From Mycobacterium kyogaense (GTDB taxonomy: Bacteria > Actinomycetota > Actinomycetes > Mycobacteriales > Mycobacteriaceae): a stretch of 64,000 nt of DNA. Numbering within the stretch: position 1 is the stretch's first letter; the number at the start of each line of letters is the position of its first letter. The translations under genes were made by a program, and so were the position numbers. Below are positions 53,823 to 61,936 of the stretch, piece by piece. The stretch is taken from contig NZ_QJUA01000023.1 in assembly GCF_003254575.1 (NCBI RefSeq), positions 1 through 64,000 on the forward strand, in the 5' to 3' direction. The notes below the pieces were generated by a model that saw only the letters and a program-made list of their open reading frames with translations, searched no databases and was not told the DNA's origin.

Positions 53823-54308
53823 ATGCCGGCCGACGAATCAATTCTCGACGAGCTCGGGAGCCGCGTCGCGATCGCAGACGTCTTGCACCGCTACGCGCGC
53901 CTGATCGACGAACGACGCGTCGACGCGGTCGCCGACCTGTTCACCGATGACTGCATTGCCGTGTACGGCTCTCGAGTCGAGGACACCCTTGACTCCCCCA
54001 ACGCAATTTCCCGGTGGATCACCGCCCAACTGCGCTCCATAGTCGCGACCAGTCACCACATCTCGAACGTGGAAGTGCACTTCGACGACCCCGAGCACGC
54101 ACGCACCACGTGCTACGTGCAGGCCTGGCACGCGGTGCGCGATTCGTCCGCACGACCGGTCGTCTACGGTCGGTACGTCGACCGATTGCAACGCGAGAAC
54201 GGAACGTGGCGAATTGCCCGTCGCCGTATGCTCGTCCACGGCGCCGAGCAGTTCCCGGCCGGCATCCTCACGCCATTGCACGACCAGTCCACGGGTTCTG
54301 CGCACTAG
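53823..54308 (+). CDS. SnoaL-like (NTF2-fold) protein
   Basis: A 161-residue SnoaL-type protein: ILDELGSRVAIADVLHRYARLIDERRVDAVADLFTDD gives the helical start, and GRYVDRLQRENGTWRIARRRM the final strands. AAAGGAG lies before the ATG. It may act as a ketosteroid isomerase-like or dehydratase enzyme; no catalytic assignment is possible. A paralogue sits in the P450/ALDH unit at 30703. It diverges from the P450 at 52334 across operator 10. Confidence 0.82.
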   Translation: MPADESILDELGSRVAIADVLHRYARLIDERRVDAVADLFTDDCIAVYGSRVEDTLDSPNAISRWITAQLRSIVATSHHISNVEVHFDDPEHARTTCYVQAWHAVRDSSARPVVYGRYVDRLQRENGTWRIARRRMLVHGAEQFPAGILTPLHDQSTGSAH

Positions 54309-54327
54309 ATAGCCAAAAACCATTTAC

Positions 54328-54345
54328 CGACCGCCGCGACGGTCG
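54328..54345. promoter_or_regulatory. Cluster operator 11
   Basis: CGACCGCCGCGACGGTCG, in the 131-bp gap between the SnoaL-like gene and the gene at 54440, with a -10-like CATTTA just upstream. Confidence 0.8.
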
Positions 54346-54439
54346 TATATTGATTGTCGCGCCGCTCTGCTGGTTGCAAAGCCGCATCAGCGATCTGTAG
54401 CACCGATATCAGCGTTGGTGCATCAGCGAAAGGAAGGCC

Positions 54440-55000
54440 ATGAACGAACCCGTCGTCAAGCGTTTCTACTGGAGCACTCCCGATGACGTCATCGCCATTA
54501 CCCACGACGGATCGGTGGCGCAACCGCCCTTTCCACCGGGAATCGAGAACCTGGCCGATACCCCGCTGAAGAATCAGGTCGCGATTCTGACCAAGATCCG
54601 CGATGCCGATGGACGCGGAATCGGGATCGGCAGCGAGCTCGAGTGGACCGACGGCGAGACACTGCACGTGGCGTTCACGATTACGCTTCCCGGCCGCGGC
54701 GTACTCGTGTCCTACCAGACCAAGAACTATGCTCATCCGGACCTGATCGAACTGTTCGGCAAAGTGGCCAGTACTGGGGAACCGTGGTCGGGTGAATTGC
54801 CCGTAGTTGCCACCGACGGTCCCGCCAGCAGAGGCCGCGGTCAAATCATCGGCGGTACAGGTGAATTCGAGGGTGCGGCGGGGTCGATGTACCAGACCAT
54901 GAACTTCCGACGGATCGACGCCAGCGGTGCGGTGTCGTTCAATGAAGAGACCTACATTTTTGACGGTGGATCAACGCCGAGTGCTCCCCCGCCCGCCTGA
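54440..55000 (+). CDS. Conserved hypothetical protein, possible AOC-like barrel
   Basis: A 186-residue protein. GRGQIIGGTGEFEGAAGSMY near residue 132 resembles the glycine-rich turn of allene oxide cyclase or dirigent-like barrels, and the rest alternates hydrophobic strands. No signal peptide or membrane helix. GAAAGGA precedes the ATG. It has operator 11 upstream and an ACAD gene 140 bp downstream. A cyclase, isomerase or binding role is possible; function is unknown. Confidence 0.65.
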   Translation: MNEPVVKRFYWSTPDDVIAITHDGSVAQPPFPPGIENLADTPLKNQVAILTKIRDADGRGIGIGSELEWTDGETLHVAFTITLPGRGVLVSYQTKNYAHPDLIELFGKVASTGEPWSGELPVVATDGPASRGRGQIIGGTGEFEGAAGSMYQTMNFRRIDASGAVSFNEETYIFDGGSTPSAPPPA

Positions 55001-55140
55001 TCGATTCGCCGTTGGCTGCTCAGGCGTCGCATGCGCCCGCAGCGTCGCCGCCTCACGCGAATGAGACCGCCTCGCAATGAGTCTGCGGTTCCGTTACGGC
55101 CGACACGAAATACAGAGGTGCTGCGGTAGATGGACATCGA

Positions 55141-56346
55141 ATGACGATCAACCTTGCGTACTCGGCCGCTGTGACGGCGCTCGCCGAGAGAACACGGGCT
55201 TTCGTTCGCGATCGGATTCTGCCCATTGAAGACTCCTGTGACGGCGATATAGCACGTGCGGGGGGCGACAAGGTCCGCCTGAGCATGCAGCACGCCGCGC
55301 GCGAAGCCGGCATCTTCGCACCACATGCGCACTCCGAATACGGGGGTGCAGGACTGAGCATGAGTGATCGGGCGCCGGTCTTCGAAGCCGCTGGTTATTC
55401 TCTATTCGGGCCGACCGCGCTGAACATCGCCGCTCCAGACGAAGGCAACGTGCACCTCTTGGCCCACGTTGCTGACCACCAGCAGAAGGAACGCTTTCTC
55501 CGCCCCCTGGCGACTGGGGCGGTGCGCTCGGCATTCGCGATGACCGAGCCCTCCCCCGGCGCCGGCTCGGATCCGGCTGCGCTGCGGACAACCGCCACGA
55601 GGACGCCCCGCGGTTGGCGCATCGATGGGCGAAAGTGGTTCATCACTGGCGCGGACGGTGCGGCGTTCTTCATCGTCATGGCCCGTACCTCCGGCTCACC
55701 CGGCGACCGTGGCGGCGCCACCATGTTCCTCGCAGACGCCAGCTCACCGGGCATCACCGTGGGACGTCACCTCCGCACCCTTGATAGCTCGATGCTCGGC
55801 GGCCATTGCGAAGTTGTCTTCGACGGGCTGCTCGTTCCACCTGAGGCCGTTCTGGGCGACGTCGACGACGGCTTCGCCTACGCCCAAGTGCGCCTCGGCC
55901 CGGCGCGAATGACTCACGTGATGCGCTGGCTCGGAGCCGCGCGCCGAGCCCATGACGTCGCCCTCGAGTACGTCGCGCACCGCGAGGCGTTCGGATCACG
56001 GCTGGGGCACCTGGGCATGACGCAAGAGATGATTGCCGACAACGAGATCGATCTGGCTGCGACCCGCGCGCTCATGATCAAAGCGTGCTGGGAACTCGAC
56101 GCCGGCAGCCCAGCCGCTGAGGAGACTGCGATCGCCAAATGCTTCGCCGCTGAGGCCGTATGCCGAGTCATCGACCGCTCGGTGCAGATGTGCGGCGCCA
56201 CTGGCGTGTCCGACGAGCTTCCGATCGCTCGGCTTGCGCGAGAGTCGCGGCCGTTCCGCATCTACGACGGGCCCTCCGAGGTGCATCGCTGGGCGCTCGC
56301 GAAACGAGCCCTGAGAAGAATTCAGCAGACCCAACCTTCGGCTTGA
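55141..56346 (+). CDS. Acyl-CoA dehydrogenase
   Basis: A 401-residue ACAD with FAMTEPSPGAGSDPAALRT near residue 138, GRKWFITGADGAAFFIVMA near 162 and QMCGATGVSDELPIARL near 349. The C-terminal YDGPSEVHRWALAKRAL near 378 carries the Glu at the catalytic-base position. It resembles the medium- to long-chain ACAD/ACAD10-11 type. It probably shares operator 11 with the gene upstream. Confidence 0.88.
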   Translation: MTINLAYSAAVTALAERTRAFVRDRILPIEDSCDGDIARAGGDKVRLSMQHAAREAGIFAPHAHSEYGGAGLSMSDRAPVFEAAGYSLFGPTALNIAAPDEGNVHLLAHVADHQQKERFLRPLATGAVRSAFAMTEPSPGAGSDPAALRTTATRTPRGWRIDGRKWFITGADGAAFFIVMARTSGSPGDRGGATMFLADASSPGITVGRHLRTLDSSMLGGHCEVVFDGLLVPPEAVLGDVDDGFAYAQVRLGPARMTHVMRWLGAARRAHDVALEYVAHREAFGSRLGHLGMTQEMIADNEIDLAATRALMIKACWELDAGSPAAEETAIAKCFAAEAVCRVIDRSVQMCGATGVSDELPIARLARESRPFRIYDGPSEVHRWALAKRALRRIQQTQPSA

Positions 56347-56898
56347 GCGGTAGATGATCTCCCTCTGCGAGCGCTTCGAGACTGATTCCGTTGTGACTTA
56401 CCAATCGATGCCACACTGCGGGATTCGCGGCACGAAGTGTGCGAGAGTGGTTGCACGCGATCACCTCTTGAGCGTCCGGTGACACGGCCCTCTCACTGTC
56501 ACTCGGTCACGTCGAGACACCGTCGACAGTCACGCAGCCCCTGAGGGTGTTCTCCAAACGTCGAGCATCGAGCTGGCAGCTTGCACCCGCGTGGTGAGTG
56601 CTCTGAACTCGTAGCGGCGTACCCCACCGCCACGAGGTGGCAGCGAGGGGGCATTCGCGGCGTCGGGAGCCACGTGCTCGCCTCACCGGCCGACTGGTCG
56701 CAACTCCGTGGACGACCTTCAGAACCATTCGGGGGATGGGCGTCGACGCGCCCGCCCGACCGGGAATCACCATTGTGCGCGGCGAAGCTTAGGAGTAAGC
56801 GGACTGTGTGGCAGGCGATCTGGTTGCGGCGTCACATTCCCCGACAACCACTCGCTATCCGGCCGACCGGTGCGCGAGCAGTTGGCAGGGCTGCGCTT
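56347..56898. other. 552-bp region without a supported gene
   Basis: Lies between the 3' ends of the ACAD gene (plus) and the ferredoxin gene (minus), so no promoter is needed here. Open frames exist on both strands but read as arginine- and proline-rich shadows without motifs. It may hold terminators or a decayed gene; no clear hairpin with a T-run was found. Confidence 0.5.
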
Positions 56899-57120
56899 TC
56901 AGTTCTGCTCGGCGGTGATGGCTCCGGCCGGGCAGTTGCGTGCCGCCTCAACAATCGCATCCGCCGAGTCGTCAGCACCCTCATTGAGGATCACCAACTC
57001 ACTCTCATCCAAGTCGAAGGTGGCTTCGGCCCACATAATGCAGTTCCCGCTGCCGATACACTTCGACCTGTCGACTGTCACGTGCGTACCGTCAACATCC
57101 ACTGATCGCAATTCAGACAT
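56899..57120 (-). CDS. 3Fe-4S-type ferredoxin
   Basis: A 73-residue ferredoxin with Cys21, Cys27 and Cys63 (KCIGSGNC and NCPAGA), the single 3Fe-4S pattern. GGGAG lies 7 bp before the ATG. It is the third gene of the unit P450 (57948), SDR (57137), ferredoxin, and so is the natural electron donor of that P450. Confidence 0.9.
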   Translation of the reverse strand: MSELRSVDVDGTHVTVDRSKCIGSGNCIMWAEATFDLDESELVILNEGADDSADAIVEAARNCPAGAITAEQN

Positions 57121-57136
57121 TTCTCTACTCCCTAGC

Positions 57137-57931
57137 TCATTCAACTGCTACCGCTTGGGTCATCGACGCAGCGGGCACAGTCAGCGTCGAGGCACCATCG
57201 ACGAGGATCGATTGACCGTTGACATACGAGGCTTCGTTCGACGCCAGATACGCTACGACATCGGCGATTTGAGACGGACGCCCAAGAGCGGCCAACATCG
57301 GTGTGGCGACCTCTGACCCCGGGTCCAAGCCGAAATCGCGGCGGAGCGCGTCATGCACCATAGGGGTTTCTATTCCACCCGGAAGCACCGCGTTACACCT
57401 GATCGCAAAACCGCTGTTACGGCAGTACGCGGCGATCGACTGCGTGAGCGCCATCACGCCCGCCTTCGACGCCGAATACGCCGGGTATTGCTGATAACCC
57501 TGGAGCACCCCACTGGACGAGATGTTTACGATCGCACCACCGCCCGAAGCGCGTATCGCCGGAAACGCAGTGCGGCAACCGAAGAACGTGCCGCTGAGGT
57601 TGACTCCGATGACGCGGTTCCAGTCCTCGTCGCTGACCTCGTCGATGACGCCGCACAATTGAATTCCCGCACAGTTGACGAGTACGTGAAGGCCGCCGAA
57701 CGAATCGACCACGGTATTCACCGCGCCTTGCCAGGCACTTGAATCAGAGACGTCCAGAGGTACGAACACCGTTGAATCACCCAGCGAGCGCTGAAGTTTC
57801 TCGCCGAGGTCGCCGTTCACATCAGCGATGACAACATTGGCACCGTCGGCGACGAACGTCCGCACGGTGGCCTCACCGATACCGGATGCGCCACCGCTGA
57901 CCAACACAGATTTGCCTGTGAAACGCGCCAT
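57137..57931 (-). CDS. Short-chain dehydrogenase
   Basis: A 264-residue classical SDR with SGGASGIG at about residues 12-19, LVNCAGIQLCG near 84, ISSSGVLQGY near 133 and YSASKAGVMALTQ near 148; the C-terminal ASYVNGQSILVDGAS is typical. GGAGAA precedes the ATG at 57931. It lies 16 bp after the P450 gene and would oxidise the alcohol that the P450 forms. Confidence 0.9.
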   Translation of the reverse strand: MARFTGKSVLVSGGASGIGEATVRTFVADGANVVIADVNGDLGEKLQRSLGDSTVFVPLDVSDSSAWQGAVNTVVDSFGGLHVLVNCAGIQLCGVIDEVSDEDWNRVIGVNLSGTFFGCRTAFPAIRASGGGAIVNISSSGVLQGYQQYPAYSASKAGVMALTQSIAAYCRNSGFAIRCNAVLPGGIETPMVHDALRRDFGLDPGSEVATPMLAALGRPSQIADVVAYLASNEASYVNGQSILVDGASTLTVPAASMTQAVAVE

Positions 57932-57947
57932 TGAGTTCTCCGATTGT

Positions 57948-59354
57948 TCAGGTCGAGGCCGGCACAGGTGCGTTGGTCGGCGCAGCAACTGCCCTGCGTT
58001 CCACTCGCATCCACGGGCCGTCTTGGAATTGAATGCTCATTTTGACCTTTGGAGCGATGCCCGCGCCCGCATCGAGTACGAGGCGATAGCGTTGATAAAT
58101 CATTGCGATGGCCAGCACCGCCTCGACGGTGCCCATGTACTTACCAATGCACATTCGAGAGCCGACACCGAATGGATAGTATGCGCACATGTGACGCGAT
58201 TTGTCGCGGTCGTCCAGGAAACGGTCGGGGTTGAACTCGTCAGGCTTATCCCAGAAATCCGGATGATGATGTGTACCAACGACATTCAACATCACCATCG
58301 TGCCTTTTGGCACCGAGTACCCGCCCAACTCGCAATCGGCGACTGCGGAGCGTCCGTTGATGAAGGCAGGTGGGTACATCCTCATGGCCTCTTCCCAGCA
58401 AGCCTTGACGACGGGCAGCTTCTGCCAGTCCCCGAACGTGGGGGCGCGACCTTCGAGTACCTCGTCGACCTCGCGAATGGCACGCTCCTCCCAATAGGGA
58501 TGTTGCTGCATCAGCGCAAGGGCCCACGTACTGGTGATGGCCGTCGTTTCATGGCCCGCGAAGAGCAAGTTCATGGCGTGATCGCGGATCTGACCGGCGT
58601 CGAACACCGATCCGTCGTCCTCGGATGTCGCGTTGACCAGCATCGAGAGCAGGTCGTCGTAGAGTTCGGGTCGAGCGCGACGTTCTTCTGTCAAGTCCGC
58701 CAGAACACGGTCTATGCGCGCCATCGCCGCCATGCCTGCACGCTTTCCGGGGAGAGGAGCCCACTCGGGCACTCCCGGCGTCCACAAACGCCAATTGATC
58801 CACCGGTTCGCATCAGCGAAATCACGGTCCAGTGCTCTGCGGTCTGCCAGCGAAAGTGAATGTCCGAAGATCGTGGATGTCAGGACCGACATGGTCAGTT
58901 CAGCCAGCTCGGAACTCAGGTTGATCGTCTCGCCGGCTTCGAGTTTCAACTCCCACGAGTTGAGGTGTTCGTCGATGGCCGCGACCATTTTCTCCGACAT
59001 CTTCGCCAACGAACGCTGCGTGAAGCCGGGGCGCATCATCTTGCGTGCCCTGCTCCACTCTGGACCTTCGATCTGAGAAAGGCCGTCGCCGGCCAAGGGA
59101 TCGAGCCGCTCTTTGCCCATACCCGCCTTGGAGAACTCGCCCTCTCGCGTGACCAGCACTTCCTTGATCAGATCTGGATGGTTGACGAAGTACACGTCGC
59201 GCGCACCTAGGCGCACGCGAACGACCGGAGCCACGGTGTCCATGCCCTTCATGAAGCCGAGAGGATCGCGCATCAACTGGGCCACGGTGCCGACGAGCGG
59301 AATGCCCGCAGTCGCCGGCGGCTTGGTGGACTGTCGAACGCTGCTGAGCGTCAT
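57948..59354 (-). CDS. Cytochrome P450
   Basis: A 468-residue P450, longer than the other two in the cluster and closer in motif style to CYP4/CYP102-like fatty-acid or terpene hydroxylases. The I-helix is LFAGHETTAITS near residue 269, the K-helix EEAMRMYPP near 325 and the haem loop FGVGSRMCIGKYM with the ligand Cys near 401. ATG at 59354 (AGAGG upstream) is chosen; a GTG at 59471 would put the start almost inside operator 12. It heads the P450, SDR, ferredoxin unit. Confidence 0.9.
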   Translation of the reverse strand: MTLSSVRQSTKPPATAGIPLVGTVAQLMRDPLGFMKGMDTVAPVVRVRLGARDVYFVNHPDLIKEVLVTREGEFSKAGMGKERLDPLAGDGLSQIEGPEWSRARKMMRPGFTQRSLAKMSEKMVAAIDEHLNSWELKLEAGETINLSSELAELTMSVLTSTIFGHSLSLADRRALDRDFADANRWINWRLWTPGVPEWAPLPGKRAGMAAMARIDRVLADLTEERRARPELYDDLLSMLVNATSEDDGSVFDAGQIRDHAMNLLFAGHETTAITSTWALALMQQHPYWEERAIREVDEVLEGRAPTFGDWQKLPVVKACWEEAMRMYPPAFINGRSAVADCELGGYSVPKGTMVMLNVVGTHHHPDFWDKPDEFNPDRFLDDRDKSRHMCAYYPFGVGSRMCIGKYMGTVEAVLAIAMIYQRYRLVLDAGAGIAPKVKMSIQFQDGPWMRVERRAVAAPTNAPVPAST

Positions 59355-59479
59355 GTCGCTTGCCTCTTTCTTATGTCGGAACAGCGCCCTCACACGCTCT
59401 TGAACGCGTTGATCATTGCTCGCCCCGGGTAGGCCACTGGCCACATCGGATTGCGGGCGGTCCGGTTTCACTTTTTGTT

Positions 59480-59497
59480 CGACCGTCGCGACGGTCG
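59480..59497. promoter_or_regulatory. Cluster operator 12
   Basis: CGACCGTCGCGACGGTCG, a perfect 18-bp palindrome, upstream of the P450/SDR/ferredoxin unit. It is the last copy seen in the window. Confidence 0.85.
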
Positions 59498-59512
59498 GTT
59501 AGTGTTAGTGTG

Positions 59513-59542
59513 ATGCTAGCAACACCGTAAACGGACGGTCAA
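59513..59542 (-). promoter_or_regulatory. Sigma-A-type promoter for the P450/SDR/ferredoxin unit
   Basis: On the minus strand: TTGACC, 18 bp, TAGCAT, then 15 bp to operator 12. The flank GCTAGCAACAC is shared with the promoter near 35395. Confidence 0.75.
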
Positions 59543-59651
59543 GAAAGTGATCACGCGACCCGCAAGCTGTTCGGTGCCACGAGGTATCTCTTTCCGTCTC
59601 CGTACGAAGCGTCTGCCGGGTTGCGCTGTTGACGCCGAAAGGGAGGACGCG

Positions 59652-60290
59652 ATGTTGGACGAGTGGCCACGCATGCCCGCATGGTCGTTGGCGCTGCGGA
59701 TCACGGCAGTCATCACCTCGGGAATGCTGCTCGTGGTCTCCGTGGCCGTCTGGTTGGGTGCCCGCGCTTCAGCGAACCCCGCAGATCCTCCCCCGCTGCC
59801 GCTACCCGCGTTCACACCCACCCCGAGCGGGTGGCAACCGATGTCACCGTCCCCGTACGACCAGACGCGCAAGGACGTCACGGAGTCCGATATCAACGCT
59901 GAGCGTGAGATGTGTCAGTGGTTCAACGCTCAGTACGTGACGTTGCGACGACAGTTGGACGATTTCGGGTTCGACCTCCTACATGCCAACAACGACTGGA
60001 CGGTTCCCGGCGTGCAACTGCACGCCGACGCCGTCGCGGCCAACGTCGAGCAATCGGTGGCGTTCCTCGCGCCGCGAGCGCAGGCACTCACCCAAACCCA
60101 GGATTTCGCCAACGACAACTACTTTCCGCTGTATCAGGGCGAGAGCTTTTATCGACTGTGGCAGCACTTGTCGAACACGGGTGTCGGGATCCGCGCCCGA
60201 AACACCGCATGGATTTACGGGCCATCGCAGCAGAGAGTGAAGCACTGGGGAAGCAAGATCGAGCGCTCGCACGTCTGTGACGGCGCATGA
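59652..60290 (+). CDS. Membrane-anchored or exported hypothetical protein
   Basis: A 212-residue protein with one N-terminal hydrophobic helix (ALRITAVITSGMLLVVSVAVWLG at about residues 12-34) followed by a proline-rich segment (PADPPPLPLPAFTPTPSG) and a soluble domain with two Cys, probably outside the membrane. The proline-rich linker after a single helix is common in mycobacterial envelope proteins. GGGAGG precedes the ATG. The domain is not recognised. The next gene starts 31 bp downstream. Confidence 0.7.
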   Translation: MLDEWPRMPAWSLALRITAVITSGMLLVVSVAVWLGARASANPADPPPLPLPAFTPTPSGWQPMSPSPYDQTRKDVTESDINAEREMCQWFNAQYVTLRRQLDDFGFDLLHANNDWTVPGVQLHADAVAANVEQSVAFLAPRAQALTQTQDFANDNYFPLYQGESFYRLWQHLSNTGVGIRARNTAWIYGPSQQRVKHWGSKIERSHVCDGA

Positions 60291-60321
60291 TGCGCTTTCG
60301 AGAAGGCGCCGGAGGATGGCA

Positions 60322-60672
60322 ATGTTGAACAGCGCGACCCGAGTAGCGATCACAGCACTCGCAGCACTCACCTTGAACGCGGCAGCCTTAGCAGCGTCGA
60401 GCCATGCGGGCGCCGACACCCAGTCATACTTGCAGAAGCTGAACGCCGCCGGGATCAACCCTCCGCGCGGAGAACTCGTCCTGAAGGAATGGGGCTGGGA
60501 AATTTGCGCCCTGTTCCTTCAGGGCAAAGACCCGGTCGACGTGGTGCGTCAGACGGTATACAACTCTGGCTCGACCCCGATGTACGACCTGACCGAGGAC
60601 CAGGCGAACCGCATCGTCGATGTCGCCGTGAGCGATCTGTGTCCCGATCGGGACGGCAGCTACCGCGGATGA
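60322..60672 (+). CDS. Secreted DUF732-family protein
   Basis: A 116-residue protein with a signal peptide (MLNSATRVAITALAALTLN..., likely cut near HAGA) and a small domain with the DUF732 features YLQKLNAAGI, the first Cys in WEICALFLQGKDPVDVV and a second in VSDLCP, which probably form a disulfide. Such proteins are numerous in mycobacteria and of unknown role. ATG at 60322 is chosen because GGAGG lies 6 bp upstream; ATG 60316 is too close to it. Confidence 0.78.
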   Translation: MLNSATRVAITALAALTLNAAALAASSHAGADTQSYLQKLNAAGINPPRGELVLKEWGWEICALFLQGKDPVDVVRQTVYNSGSTPMYDLTEDQANRIVDVAVSDLCPDRDGSYRG

Positions 60673-60674
60673 GT

Positions 60675-60696
60675 GTCGCCATCCTCGCTTGGCGAC
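60675..60696. terminator. Hairpin at convergent gene ends
   Basis: GTCGCCA (60675-60681) and TGGCGAC (60690-60696) form a perfect 7-bp stem with an 8-nt loop between the DUF732 gene (plus) and a secreted-protein gene (minus). Confidence 0.45.
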
Positions 60697-60708
60697 CGTC
60701 TGCCGGGC

Positions 60709-61179
60709 CTAGCTGAGCGGCGTCAGACTGAACGGCACCGGTGGGGTCTGGGACATCGAGGGCCGGCCGCAGTTCGCCGTGGTCTGGAATGCGATGCTGG
60801 TTCCGGTCAACGCGACTGCGTCGAAGTAGTACTCGAGCCGCCCGGGGAAGACGTGCTGGTTCAGCTCGCATCGCACGCCAGCCGGAACGTCGACCGTCAT
60901 CCGCCACAGACCGCCTTCGTACTTGGCCTTGCCGTTGTATCGGCCGGCGACGTTCGAGTTGTCCGTCACCCCGATCGCCAGGCACCCCGGCGCACAGGGT
61001 GTGACGATCCACGTACTCGTGTCGCCGTTGGCGCCATGGAAGCGATACTGCCCGAGAAGATCGGCTTCGGCGACGGCGGGAGTCACACATCCCAGCGCAA
61101 GTGACATTGTTGTCGCTGCGACCACGCGCCAGTGTCGGGCGTGTCCTCCCCGCCTGCCGGTCGGGAGCCTGCTCATCAT
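60709..61179 (-). CDS. Secreted hypothetical protein
   Basis: A 156-residue protein with a signal peptide: a basic leader, the helix VVAATTMSLALGCVTPAVAEA and a likely cut after AEA. The mature part is beta-rich (GQYRFHGANGDTSTWIVTPC, GGLWRMTVDVPAGVRCELN) with four Cys, like small exported mycobacterial proteins of unknown function. Adjacent ATG codons at 61179 and 61176 are possible starts. It follows the Mce-associated gene by 37 bp and may be the last gene of the mce operon. Confidence 0.68.
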   Translation of the reverse strand: MMSRLPTGRRGGHARHWRVVAATTMSLALGCVTPAVAEADLLGQYRFHGANGDTSTWIVTPCAPGCLAIGVTDNSNVAGRYNGKAKYEGGLWRMTVDVPAGVRCELNQHVFPGRLEYYFDAVALTGTSIAFQTTANCGRPSMSQTPPVPFSLTPLS

Positions 61180-61216
61180 TCGTTGCCATTCAGAGCGCGC
61201 ATGACGCTGGCGCCGT

Positions 61217-61936
61217 CTACTTGTCGCCGACGATCGTGGCGATACCGCCGACGTCACTGATCAGCCAGTTGTTGTTGCTGTTCACCGTAATGCTGTAAGT
61301 CGCAGTCGACTGTAGGCTCTCTGCCGCCTGCACGGTCTTGGTCATCACGCCGACGAAGGCATCGACGACGTACAAGCCGTTCGCGTCCGAGCGAACCTTG
61401 GCGGCCAGAGGCTTCGCGGTCGAGGTCCATTGCAACGGTAGGACGATCTGTTCCATCGCATTGGCGGCATCGGTCAACTTGCTGGTGAGTTCCGGGGTGG
61501 TTCCCTTCACCAGATTTTGCTTCCAGGGGCCCAAGTCCTTGAAGTCCATGACGGCGGCGTTGACCGCGTAGTCGAGCGCGACTTGTTCGGCGCGCTGCGC
61601 GTCCAACGCGTGCCGTTCATCGGCTCGGAGCTGAGATTCGGCACCCACGTACAGCCAGCTCATTACACCGCAGGCCGCCACCAGCCCGGCGATCACGACG
61701 GCGAGTAGGAGACTTCGCACCGAGAACGAGACCCGTCGCAACGTCCTCCTCGTTGTCCGATCTTCGCCGCCGTCGGGCGCCGAAGCGGCGCCTGTGTCAG
61801 GGGACTCGTCGGGTTCACCACCGGTTTCGGCCGTCGGTTCCGTCCCGGAGCTCGACTCGTTGGTCGCCGACCCGTCGGTGTCCTCGTCTTGTGTGGCCAT
61901 CGGGGTTCCGTCCTGCTTGACGTGTGTACTCAGCAT
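61217..61936 (-). CDS. Mce-associated membrane protein
   Basis: A 239-residue protein with a long acidic, disordered cytoplasmic leader (residues 1-60), one helix (SLLLAVVIAGLVAACGVMSWLYVG near 75-98) and an outer domain of mixed helix and strand ending VNSNNNWLISDVGGIATI. This is the layout of the Mas proteins encoded after mceF in mycobacterial mce operons. Its ATG shares a base with the stop of the MceF-like gene (TGATG). Confidence 0.82.
   Translation of the reverse strand: MLSTHVKQDGTPMATQDEDTDGSATNESSSGTEPTAETGGEPDESPDTGAASAPDGGEDRTTRRTLRRVSFSVRSLLLAVVIAGLVAACGVMSWLYVGAESQLRADERHALDAQRAEQVALDYAVNAAVMDFKDLGPWKQNLVKGTTPELTSKLTDAANAMEQIVLPLQWTSTAKPLAAKVRSDANGLYVVDAFVGVMTKTVQAAESLQSTATYSITVNSNNNWLISDVGGIATIVGDK

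Noticed and set aside
56581-57105. 174-codon open frame on the plus strand in the 552-bp gap
   Set aside because: Arginine- and proline-rich translation without motifs, no ribosome site, and it runs antisense into the ferredoxin gene.
18514-59354. Cholesterol ring-degradation locus of the KstR regulon
   Set aside because: No KstR-type operator noticed and no genes for KstD, KshB or the HsaA-D ring-cleavage enzymes; similarity is in enzyme types only.
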